From contig NZ_SMKO01000002.1 of NCBI RefSeq assembly GCF_004348685.1, positions 62,001-126,000 of the forward strand: a DNA stretch of 64,000 bases, in the 5' to 3' direction. The number at the start of each line of letters is the position of its first letter. The first letter of the stretch is position 1. This stretch comes from Nonomuraea deserti (GTDB lineage Bacteria > Actinomycetota > Actinomycetes > Streptosporangiales > Streptosporangiaceae). The notes beneath the pieces were generated by a model. The model saw nothing but the letters and a program-made list of their open reading frames with translations. It ran no database searches and had not been told where the DNA came from. A program made the translations under genes and the position numbers. This document shows positions 35,350 to 42,158 of the stretch, in pieces.

Positions 35350-35546
35350 CGACGGCCGGCCCGCAGGTCCGAGGGTTGATCGGGGATGCGGTTGTAGACG
35401 AGCAGCAGGACTGCCGCGCCGATGACGGCGCACAGCCAGGTGGCCGGGTCGAAGAGGCCTTGGACGGCGGCGACGTGCGACGGGCCCAGCGGTCTGGCCA
35501 ACGCCCCGGCGACCAGTTCAAGGATGATCCAAGCGATGGTGCCCAT
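35346..35546 (-). CDS. GlsB/YeaQ/YmgE-like stress response membrane protein
   Basis: 66 residues from ATG 35546, with AGAGGAG 7 nt upstream. Two helices (IAWIILELVAGALARPL, ATWLCAVIGAAVLLLVYNRI) follow the pattern of the transglycosylase-associated/YeaQ family. The usual GG-rich loop is shortened to GPSHVAAVQGLFD. It is first in the operon with the DUF6458-like gene, behind a promoter resembling the sigma-B type at 35671-35695. Confidence 0.75.
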   Translation of the reverse strand: MGTIAWIILELVAGALARPLGPSHVAAVQGLFDPATWLCAVIGAAVLLLVYNRIPDQPSDLRAGRR

Positions 35547-35670
35547 GGCCGCGCTCCTCTGGCGGTGCATCGATGTCTGCACATGATCGGTCTTTCCGGA
35601 CCGGTCGAAGCAGCGGCCGGCGGCCGCATGATCATCGGTGCCGGTGGTCGAACTCGTTCCCCTCCAGTCG

Positions 35671-35695
35671 ACACCCACGCGAGCCGCGCCGAAAC
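35671..35695 (-). promoter_or_regulatory. sigma-B-like promoter candidate upstream of the GlsB-like gene
   Basis: On the minus strand GTTTCG and GGGTGT are separated by 13 bases, close to the GNNT-N14-16-GGGTAY form of actinobacterial stress sigma promoters. It would give a leader of about 120 nt. Confidence 0.45.
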
Positions 35696-35771
35696 AGGCG
35701 ATCCGGAAAGGATCCATCTCCAGAACCGATCACCAGGCTTTCGTGGTGCGCAGCGGCCTGTTCCCCGCGCC

Positions 35772-36743
35772 TCAGACAGCCTCATCCTTGTGGCCGGTGG
35801 CACTCGGAGCGCCTTCGCCGGGCGTTGATCCGGTGGCCGGGGCGACGGGTTCCAGCCAATCGAGCCGCTCGGCCAGCCTCCGTGCGCTGTTGATGACGGT
35901 GGCTATGTGGGGAGAGGGGTTGGCGTCGTGCCAGAGCAGCGACCAGGGGTATTGCGTGGCAGGTTCGGTCAGAGGCCGCCAGGTGGTGCCCGGCCGGTTG
36001 GAGGTGCGGAAGGAGGAGGGGACGCAGTACACGCAGCGGTGCTGGAGTACGAGGTCGGCGGCTGCGCGGCTGCTCTGCACGGTGCCCTCGTAGATGGTGG
36101 GCGCGAATCCGGACTCGCGGCACAGCGTGATGACGAACTGGTTGAGCTCCGGTGACTGCGCTTCTTCGCCGAGTAGCAGGACTTCGTCGGCGAGAGCGGC
36201 GACGGGTACGTCGTCGAGGTCGGCGAAGCGGTGGTCGTCGTGCACCAGCACGCCGAGCGGATCGAGTCTGATGAGCTTGGAGGTCACCTCGGCCGGGGGC
36301 CGGGCAGCAGATCCGATGGCGATGTCCAGGCGGCCGTCGGCCAGTTGCCGGTACTGCTCGGGGGTGCCCGCTTCTACCTGATGGATGGTGATATCGGGGT
36401 CGTTGCTTTGTAGTTCACGAAGGATCTGCGGCATGGTGTCGTAGCCGGCGTCGATGATGCCGACCCGCAGCGTCGGCGCTGAGGCGACGGCATTGCGCGC
36501 GGCCTGCCCGGCCCGGCCCACGTGGTCGAGAATCTGCCGCGCCTCGATGAGGAAGGCCGCGCCCGCCGGGGTCAGATCGACGTGATGGGTGGTGCGGTCC
36601 AGCAGGCGTACGCCGACCTCGCGCTCCAGCCGCTGGATCTGCTGGCTCAGCGCGGACTGCACGATGTGCTCGCGGGCGGCCGCCCGGCCGAAGTGCAACT
36701 CCTCGGCCAGCGTCACGAAATAGCGCAGCTGGCGTAACTCCAT
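35772..36743 (-). CDS. LysR family transcriptional regulator
   Basis: 323 residues from ATG 36743, with AGGAAGGGG upstream; the extra upstream frame lacks a site. The N-terminal HTH (MELRQLRYFVTLAEELHFGRAA, QSALSQQIQRLEREVGVRLLDRT) is followed by the effector domain (LRVGIIDAGYDTMPQILRELQ, LDIAIGSAARP). The C-terminus is Pro/Gly-rich and variable. The target is not evident: the neighbouring desaturase gene is on the same strand upstream with a 136-bp gap and could be in the same unit. Confidence 0.93.
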   Translation of the reverse strand: MELRQLRYFVTLAEELHFGRAAAREHIVQSALSQQIQRLEREVGVRLLDRTTHHVDLTPAGAAFLIEARQILDHVGRAGQAARNAVASAPTLRVGIIDAGYDTMPQILRELQSNDPDITIHQVEAGTPEQYRQLADGRLDIAIGSAARPPAEVTSKLIRLDPLGVLVHDDHRFADLDDVPVAALADEVLLLGEEAQSPELNQFVITLCRESGFAPTIYEGTVQSSRAAADLVLQHRCVYCVPSSFRTSNRPGTTWRPLTEPATQYPWSLLWHDANPSPHIATVINSARRLAERLDWLEPVAPATGSTPGEGAPSATGHKDEAV

Positions 36744-36879
36744 GCCCACCACCCCTTCCTGCCTGGGCGGCGCCGAAACGGGCCGTCTCCCCAATCTAAG
36801 TGCTTCATGGAGTGTGGCGACTCCGGCGGAGACACTGGTGAGCAGCCATGCCCGGTGACGAAACAGAAAGGGGCGTCGA

Positions 36880-37881
36880 TCAGTCTCCGGCCGGAGCGCG
36901 GGCGTGTGGTGGCGCGCCGGCGCGGCGGCGTTCGATGCGCTCGTGATCGGGCCAGTGCACGTTGCTCGCCCAGCCGAGCCGCTCGAAAAGGCCGATCACC
37001 GCGGCGGACGGATCGATCTGGCCGCGATCGAGACCGTGGCGCGCGCAGCTCGGCTCGCTGTGGTGACCGTTGTGCCAGCTCTCACCGAAGGACAGCAGGG
37101 CCAGCGGCCACAGGTTCGTCGAGCGGTCGTGGCGTCGGGTCCTGAACGGCCTGCTGCCGAGCACATGGCACAGGGAGTTGACGCTCCAGGTGACGTGCTG
37201 CAGCAGCGCGACGCGGAGCAGCCCGGCCCACAGGAAAGCGGTCAAGCCGCCATACAGGGTGCCGGTGATCGCCCACCCGGCCAGGAACGGCAGCGCCAGC
37301 GACAGCGCGCACAGCACGGGGAAGGCGCGAGCCACCCGCGTCATGGCCGCGTCGGCCAGCAAATCGGGAGCGTAACGCACTGCTGGGGTCGGATCGTCGG
37401 CGAACAGCCAGCCCAGATGGGCGTGGGCAAGCCCCCGAAGCTGCCCACGCAGGCCCGTGCCGTACCGATAGGGAGAGTGCGGGTCACCAGGCCGGTCGGT
37501 GAACGCGTGATGGCGGCGATGCACCGCCACCCAATCGATCACGTTCCCCTGGAAGCCCATCGACCCGGCGACCGCCAGCGCCACGCGCAGCCACGGCCGC
37601 GCGGTGAAAGCGGCATGGGTGAGCAGTCGATGGAAGCCGACCGTCACCCCCAGCCCGGTCACGACGTAGAAGCCCGCCGCCAGCAGCAGATCGGTGAGCG
37701 CGACTCCCTGCCCCCACGCCAGGAAGATCGCGACGCCGAGCGCGACGAACGGCAGCACGACGATCGCCGCCGTCAGCCCCACCTGGGCCCGGCCGGCCGG
37801 AACATGCTCAGCGGCCCCGGGGAAGGGCGATGCGCCGTCGTAGTCTTGACGGCGTTCCGCCGCCTGCTCGGAAATGGACAT
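36880..37881 (-). CDS. membrane acyl-CoA fatty acid desaturase
   Basis: 333 residues from ATG 37881 (GAGAGAGG upstream). The three histidine boxes that hold the di-iron centre are HRLLTH, HRRHH and HNGHH, and four to five membrane helices separate them, as in delta-9-type desaturases. It introduces a cis double bond in fatty acyl chains and adjusts membrane fluidity. An electron donor gene (ferredoxin or cytochrome b5) is not in the window. The setting among stress-type genes suggests induction by cold or envelope stress. Confidence 0.93.
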   Translation of the reverse strand: MSISEQAAERRQDYDGASPFPGAAEHVPAGRAQVGLTAAIVVLPFVALGVAIFLAWGQGVALTDLLLAAGFYVVTGLGVTVGFHRLLTHAAFTARPWLRVALAVAGSMGFQGNVIDWVAVHRRHHAFTDRPGDPHSPYRYGTGLRGQLRGLAHAHLGWLFADDPTPAVRYAPDLLADAAMTRVARAFPVLCALSLALPFLAGWAITGTLYGGLTAFLWAGLLRVALLQHVTWSVNSLCHVLGSRPFRTRRHDRSTNLWPLALLSFGESWHNGHHSEPSCARHGLDRGQIDPSAAVIGLFERLGWASNVHWPDHERIERRRAGAPPHARAPAGD

Positions 37882-38195
37882 GAAGCCTCTCTCATTCTCG
37901 CTTCATACGGTCTGGCCGAGAGCCAGGCATTGACCTGCTGGAGGCTGCCGAAGCTCCGGAATGTTGAGCCTCGTGCCCGCACCGAGGAAGCACCCGGTCA
38001 CCACCAGTCAAGGTGATGGGCCGGCCAGCGGAAACACGCAATCCCAGCTAGCCTCATCACCTACGGCGATAGCGAGCCTGCCGGCACTGCTCCGGATTCC
38101 CGGCCAAACCGATGAGGCCAGCGTCCGCGACGTACGCTGGCCGACCCCGGCGCGCCTGGCCGCACGACGCCGCGGCCCCTCCCCATGACCGCTGA
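37882..38195. other. gap without a supported gene
   Basis: About 310 bp. Short frames here have no recognisable product or ribosome site. The desaturase promoter presumably lies at its left end. Confidence 0.6.
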
Positions 38196-38516
38196 TCAGT
38201 CGTTGGGCGTGGGCCGCACAATCGTCACCGGGTCCTGTCGGGCGAGGGCCTGCTCTGCTTCGGCGCTGAGCAAGCGGGCAGCGGCGGCCACCTCGGTGAG
38301 CTGGTCGGGTGTCATCGTGCCCAGACAGGCGGCGAGCCGCTGCCGGTCGCCTCCGCAGGCCAGGCCCGCCACACGCTGAAGAGCGAGCGTGCGCGAGGCG
38401 GTGTCGATCGCCGTCAAGACGTCGGCCAGCGCCTGATCCACGGAGGTCGAGCGTTCAACGTCGTTCACCTTGCCGTCCTCGATCTCGGAGTGCTGCCCGG
38501 GGCCCATCGTGCCCAT
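38196..38516 (-). CDS. hypothetical small protein
   Basis: About 106 residues from ATG 38516; ATG 38507 or an internal GTG are alternatives. Mostly alpha-helical (TSVDQALADVLTAIDTASRTLALQ, MTPDQLTEVAAAARLLSAEAEQAL) with two Cys in ACGGDRQRLAACLG. No family recognised. It lies 37 bp downstream of the broken SpoIIE-type phosphatase on the same strand and may have been its partner. Confidence 0.5.
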   Translation of the reverse strand: MGTMGPGQHSEIEDGKVNDVERSTSVDQALADVLTAIDTASRTLALQRVAGLACGGDRQRLAACLGTMTPDQLTEVAAAARLLSAEAEQALARQDPVTIVRPTPND

Positions 38517-38553
38517 GCTGGACCGTGCGCCGGTTGCCCGCAACGCCTCACGG

Positions 38554-39373
38554 TCAGAAGTCGAGCTCGGCGAGGTGGTCGGCACTCCCGCCGCGCCATT
38601 CGACCAGGAAGAGGCTCGCGTCATCACTTGTCGTCCCCCTCCTCTGGCGCATCAGTGTGTGAGACAGGCTCCGTACGATCTGCTGCACGGTTCTGGTCAT
38701 GGGCCCGACGTGCTCGATGGAGCTGATCAGACGTTCTTCGCCGAACTGCTCGCCGCCGGTCTCGTGCTCTTCGACGAGACCATCGGTATAGAACAGCACC
38801 CGATCGTGACGTACAAGCCGGCGTGTGTTGATCCGCGGGGCGGCGCCGCCGAAGCCGACAGGTAGGGTGCCCGCGCCCCCTCCAGCACCTCGACGACCTG
38901 GTTGCCGCGGATCAGCAACGGCGCCGGGTGGCCCGCGTTGACCCATTCCAAGAAACCCGACCTCACGTCCAGATGGGCCATCTGTGCCGTGACGAACTGG
39001 TCGGGGCCGAACTGTTGAGGGCGTAGTCCAAGCTGTCCCCGGCGACGTCATAGGCGGGCTCCATGACTCCGGCAACCGCGACCTGCGGGATGGCCATGGA
39101 CAACGGGGGCAACAGCGACCACTGAATCTCCGCGGACACGCTCATCGGCTCGCGACGCCGCGCCAGGAACATGCGGATGCCGTCGGCTACCGGATGCTCC
39201 ACTCGCCTCGCTGACGAAGGCCTCCCCTGCCCGTGACCCGTCAATGGGCAGGGGATCGCCGCCCATGAGCCCTCTCCCCGGCAGCGGCACCGACATTGCC
39301 CCAGCAGCCGCTCGCCGAAGCCTTCCGGCCGGTCCACCACAACCTTGCGGCTCCCCGGCTCGCGTCTCGTCAT
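38554..39373 (-). pseudogene. SpoIIE/RsbU-type PP2C phosphatase gene, broken
   Basis: Three frames carry successive parts. The first (to about 39015) has VSAEIQWSLLPPL and DVAGDSLDYAL. The second (about 38880-39020) has QMAHLDVRSGFLEWVNAGHPAPLLI. The third ends VLFYTDGLVEEHE ... TSDDASLFLVEWRGG at 38554. The junction between the first two lacks roughly 45-50 residues, including the metal-binding Asp of the DAMGHG motif. A second single-base shift occurs near 38875. Such phosphatases switch anti-sigma antagonists in general stress response; a STAS gene lies just upstream. Confidence 0.8.
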
Positions 39374-39508
39374 GACTGATTCAGTTCCCCCGTACTAGGT
39401 TTCCTCTCTGCCGGTATCCGGCCTTGGCCCAACACCGGCGTCCTTTGTGTGGTGACCCAGGACCACCGTGGCGGCGGCAGGGATGAGTGGCTCCGATCGG
39501 GGGCGGCA

Positions 39509-39898
39509 TCACGCCCCGGTATCCCCGGGGGAGTCACGAGTGAGCGGGTCAGGCGCCTGCAGGTGGAGACCGGGCGTCTGGTCCCAGCCGGTGAGCTCGA
39601 GCAGGCGTCGCACCTGTGAGGGCACCGACCTCAACGTCAGAACATGATCACCGTCGCCATCGTGCAGTTCGGCGGCAGCGCGGACCAGAGCGCGCAGGCA
39701 ACCGACGTCAATGAACGCCAGGCCACTCAGATCGACGCAGAATCCTGTGCCACCGCTCGCCATCGAGGCCAACGCCCGCCCCAATGCGGGCATGGTGGCG
39801 CGGTCAAGCTCGCCCTCGATCCGCAGGCCCGCACGGTCGGTAAGCGGGGTGATGCGCAGGAGCCGGTCGGCGGCAACGGCCGGGGCGACCGCGATCAC
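39509..39898 (-). CDS. STAS domain anti-sigma factor antagonist
   Basis: 129 residues from GTG 39898. The STAS pattern is clear: LRITPLTDRAGLRIEGELDRATMPALGRAL, GTGFCVDLSGLAFIDVGCLRALVRAA (Asp-Leu-Ser-Gly, then Asp where many antagonists carry the phosphorylated Ser), and RRLLELTGW. The Ser-to-Asp/Val change at the usual phosphosite (IDVGC rather than IDSxG) means classical control by phosphorylation is doubtful. Translation is probably coupled to a 21-codon leader ORF whose TGA overlaps the GTG. Confidence 0.82.
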   Translation of the reverse strand: MIAVAPAVAADRLLRITPLTDRAGLRIEGELDRATMPALGRALASMASGGTGFCVDLSGLAFIDVGCLRALVRAAAELHDGDGDHVLTLRSVPSQVRRLLELTGWDQTPGLHLQAPDPLTRDSPGDTGA

Positions 39899-39960
39899 GA
39901 GTCTTTGATCACTGCGTCGATGGTGAGTGCGGAAGCGCTGGCGGTGTGCGCGGTTTTCAT
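39895..39960 (-). CDS. 21-residue leader ORF overlapping the STAS gene
   Basis: ATG 39960 with TAGGAG 6 nt upstream reads MKTAHTASASALTIDAVIKDS and stops at TGA, which overlaps the GTG start of the STAS gene (GTGA). The STAS gene has no good ribosome site of its own. Either this is a coupling leader, or a frameshift has split the original N-terminus. Confidence 0.5.
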   Translation of the reverse strand: MKTAHTASASALTIDAVIKDS

Positions 39961-40094
39961 GCCGGGCTCCTACGGGAGTACGGGAAAGGAGAGGGCCGGT
40001 GGCGCGAGTCGGGGTGCGCCCATAACAAGCCCATCCCGCCGTCCGGGTCATCGCGGCGATCGCGGTTGGTGATCGGGCTTGCTGCGATTGCCCG

Positions 40095-40122
40095 TTTCCG
40101 CAGGACAGGCCGAGCGGGTCTA
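40095..40122 (+). promoter_or_regulatory. sigma-B-like promoter candidate upstream of the UBP-finger gene
   Basis: GTTTCC and GGGTCT separated by 16 bases, 56 nt before the ATG at 40178. It resembles the stress sigma form also seen at 35671. A perfect 9-bp hairpin (40137-40145 with 40149-40157) sits in the leader. Confidence 0.45.
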
Positions 40123-40177
40123 CTGATGGGGATCGGCCGGCACACCTTGTGCCGGCTACCGCCTGAGGAGGGTCGCC

Positions 40178-40489
40178 ATGACCCTGAATATCGATGGTAC
40201 GGAAGTTGGTGCGCGCGGCTGCCTGAACGGTCAGGCGCCGCGATGCAAGCATGTTGATATATCTCCGGCACCCGAACAGGCATTACCCCAGTGCGGAGCA
40301 TGCCTGATTCTCGGCCTGGCCTGGACCCGCCTGCTGGTGTGCCTGACGTGCGGCTGGGTGGCCTGTTGTGACGATTCGCCGGGCACCCACGCCCGCGAGC
40401 ATTACCGGGAAACCGACCATCCGGTGGTCACGTCGCTGGATGCGGAGACGACCTGGCGCTGGTGTTACGTACACGAACGAACCGTGTGA
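40178..40489 (+). CDS. UBP-type zinc finger protein
   Basis: 103 residues, with GAGGAGG 7 nt before ATG 40178. Zinc ligands are spread as in ubiquitin-hydrolase (UBP) fingers: CKH near residue 23, CGAC, CLTCGWVACC, then HAREHYRETDHPVVTS and WCYVHE. Bacteria lack ubiquitin, so the actinobacterial stand-alone finger must bind another C-terminus or small ligand. Its role is unknown. It is a single-gene unit behind a stress-like promoter. Confidence 0.88.
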   Translation: MTLNIDGTEVGARGCLNGQAPRCKHVDISPAPEQALPQCGACLILGLAWTRLLVCLTCGWVACCDDSPGTHAREHYRETDHPVVTSLDAETTWRWCYVHERTV

Positions 40490-40625
40490 GCCGCATCCTG
40501 CCGACCCCGGCGTTGTGGGGTTGATCCGGGAGCCAGCGTGAGCCGGCCGGCAGGTCGTAAGGACGGCCAGAGGCTCAGTATCGGTTTGGGGGTGCTGGAT
40601 GCCCACTCAGGCCCGGACCTGGCGC

Positions 40626-41045
40626 TCACCCGGCTGAGTCCTGGACGCCCGTAACGGCGCCGGATTCGTCGGTCACGTACATCCCCTTCGACAGATCGAT
40701 CAGGACCAGGTCGTTGCCGAACGGGTCGGCCACGACCGCCAGACGACCGACGGGAACGTCGGCCGGCTCGGCGACCATGCGGCCGCCGGCCTCGACCACC
40801 TGGGCGGCGGCGTCGTCCACCGAGGTGACCAGCCAGGTCGGCACCAGGCCGAGCCGGGTCGTCAGCACGATTTCGGTGTCGGTGTCGGGCAGTCCGAGGC
40901 CCGCCTGCCCCAGTTCGTCGTTGCGCCACAGAAGCTCGTGGCCGAGACGGTCCCGGTAGAAATCGAGACCGCTGTCGAGGTCCGGGACCGGGACCATGAC
41001 CGCGTCGACCTTCCGGATGGCGGGCGACGCCCGGTGGGGCACCAT
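40626..41045 (-). CDS. VOC family (glyoxalase/bleomycin resistance fold) protein
   Basis: 139 residues from ATG 41045. The two beta-alpha-beta-beta-beta halves are visible: VDAVMVPVPDLDSGLDFYRDRLGHEL, and PTWLVTSVDDAAAQVVEAGG followed by GRLAVVADPFGNDLVLIDLSKG. DPFGN is typical of the superfamily. The substrate cannot be told; family members include glyoxalases, dioxygenases and drug-binding proteins. Confidence 0.88.
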   Translation of the reverse strand: MVPHRASPAIRKVDAVMVPVPDLDSGLDFYRDRLGHELLWRNDELGQAGLGLPDTDTEIVLTTRLGLVPTWLVTSVDDAAAQVVEAGGRMVAEPADVPVGRLAVVADPFGNDLVLIDLSKGMYVTDESGAVTGVQDSAG

Positions 41046-41560
41046 GTCCCGAAGCTATCCGGTCATGGGCGATCAGGAGAGCAGCACCAGCAGCTCACGA
41101 GAGGATGAAAGGCTCAAGGATGTTACGGGTCGCGATGGGCCTCCCGCTGAGTCCAGGCGAAAACGGGAGAGCCAAGCGGCTCACCAGCCCACAGGCGCGG
41201 AGCCGAGGACGAAAGTTCCGGGCTCACGGGAGAACGCCTCGTAATCGGCGCGAAAAGCGGCAGCATCACCCGCCTCGATCAGGGCGGCCTGGTAGGGATC
41301 GGCAGGCAAACGCCTCTTGCCACGGCCTGCCGCTCCCCGATCGCGTAGGACAGGAGTTCGCCGACACCGGGCTGGAAGGTCAGGCCACGCGCCTCCACAT
41401 GCTCGTGGACGGCCTGACATTCCAGACAGCGGTCTTCTCACACCACTTCACGCCCGAAGCCATGCGTCGGATCGTGCACGACGAACTGTGCCTCATTGAG
41501 GCGCAGTTCAAGTCGATGCGGCCCGGCTGACAGCGCGCCCGGATCCCGCCGCTCCCCTGC
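41046..41560. other. decayed region with gene remnants
   Basis: About 515 bp with no intact gene. It holds a plus-strand TetR C-terminal remnant (41333-41530). On the minus strand, a frame ending at 41181 has a protein-like end (DPYQAALIEAGDAAAFRADYEAF, GTFVLGSAP) but no credible start. Confidence 0.6.
41333..41530 (+). pseudogene. TetR-family regulator, 3' fragment only
   Basis: The last about 65 codons (EFADTGLEGQATRLHMLVDGL, TPEAMRRIVHDEL) resemble the C-terminal ligand domain of TetR regulators. The HTH half is missing, and upstream codons in frame are Arg-rich nonsense. It ends close to the 3' end of the convergent DoxX gene. Confidence 0.5.
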
Positions 41561-42082
41561 TCACCTGCCGTACGCCGGCCGCCCGCGACGGCCGAGCGAC
41601 CGGAGGATCGACCGCGGAGCCGGCGGGCGGCCCGCGGCCCAGAGCGCGATCCCGATGTAGAGCACCTGCTCCGGGACCCGCTGCCACAGCGGCGAGGCCT
41701 CCCCGCCGGCGAACGGCACGTCGGCCACGGCCGCGTAGACGTTGGCCGGCAGCATGGCCAGGAAGAGCAGCGCCAGGCAGATCCCTGCGGCCTTGCGGGT
41801 GCGGGCGAGCACGAGCCCGGTGGCCCCGGCCAGCTCCAGCACGCCGGTCAGGTAGACCATCAGCGCGGGGAACGGCACGAACGGCGGCATCATGGCCAGC
41901 AAGTCGGCGTGGTTCGGCATGACGGTCACCCCGGCCGGCACGAAATGCGCGCCGGCGGTCATGACCAGCATGACGGCCAGGCCGTGGGCCGCGCTGACCC
42001 GCCACGTGGCGAACCGCCGCACCCCCAGCGCTCCCAGCAGCCGGAACACCGACGTGGCGACCAGCAACACGATCACAGTCAT
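41561..42082 (-). CDS. DoxX-like membrane protein
   Basis: 173 residues from ATG 42082, with AAGGAGGG 7 nt upstream. Four membrane helices. The pattern PFVPFPALMVYLTGVLELAGATGLVLARTRKAAGICLALLFLAMLPANVYAA is that of DoxX/DoxD-type proteins (split here only by prose limits: key motifs are GVLELAG and MLPANVYAA). Known relatives are linked to quinone redox and oxidative stress. Two identical-type palindromes sit directly upstream, so it is tightly regulated. Confidence 0.88.
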   Translation of the reverse strand: MTVIVLLVATSVFRLLGALGVRRFATWRVSAAHGLAVMLVMTAGAHFVPAGVTVMPNHADLLAMMPPFVPFPALMVYLTGVLELAGATGLVLARTRKAAGICLALLFLAMLPANVYAAVADVPFAGGEASPLWQRVPEQVLYIGIALWAAGRPPAPRSILRSLGRRGRPAYGR

Positions 42083-42096
42083 ACGCACCCTCCTTT

Positions 42097-42138
42097 GGAT
42101 AGCACTACTATCCCACAAACTGGATAATATCGCTATCC
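42097..42138. promoter_or_regulatory. two 17-bp palindromic operators upstream of the DoxX gene
   Basis: GGATAGCACTACTATCC at 42097-42113 and GGATAATATCGCTATCC at 42122-42138 share the form GGATA-N7-TATCC, with centres 25 bp apart. The first begins 15 nt before the start codon and overlaps the ribosome-site region. The layout is typical of TetR-type repression by two dimers. Confidence 0.75.
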
Positions 42139-42158
42139 AAGGAGGAGGGTGGTCGCAC

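Noticed and set aside
40178-40489. UBP finger as evidence of a ubiquitin-like system
   Set aside because: Stand-alone UBP fingers are common in actinomycetes, and no protease, Pup-like modifier or ligase gene lies near.
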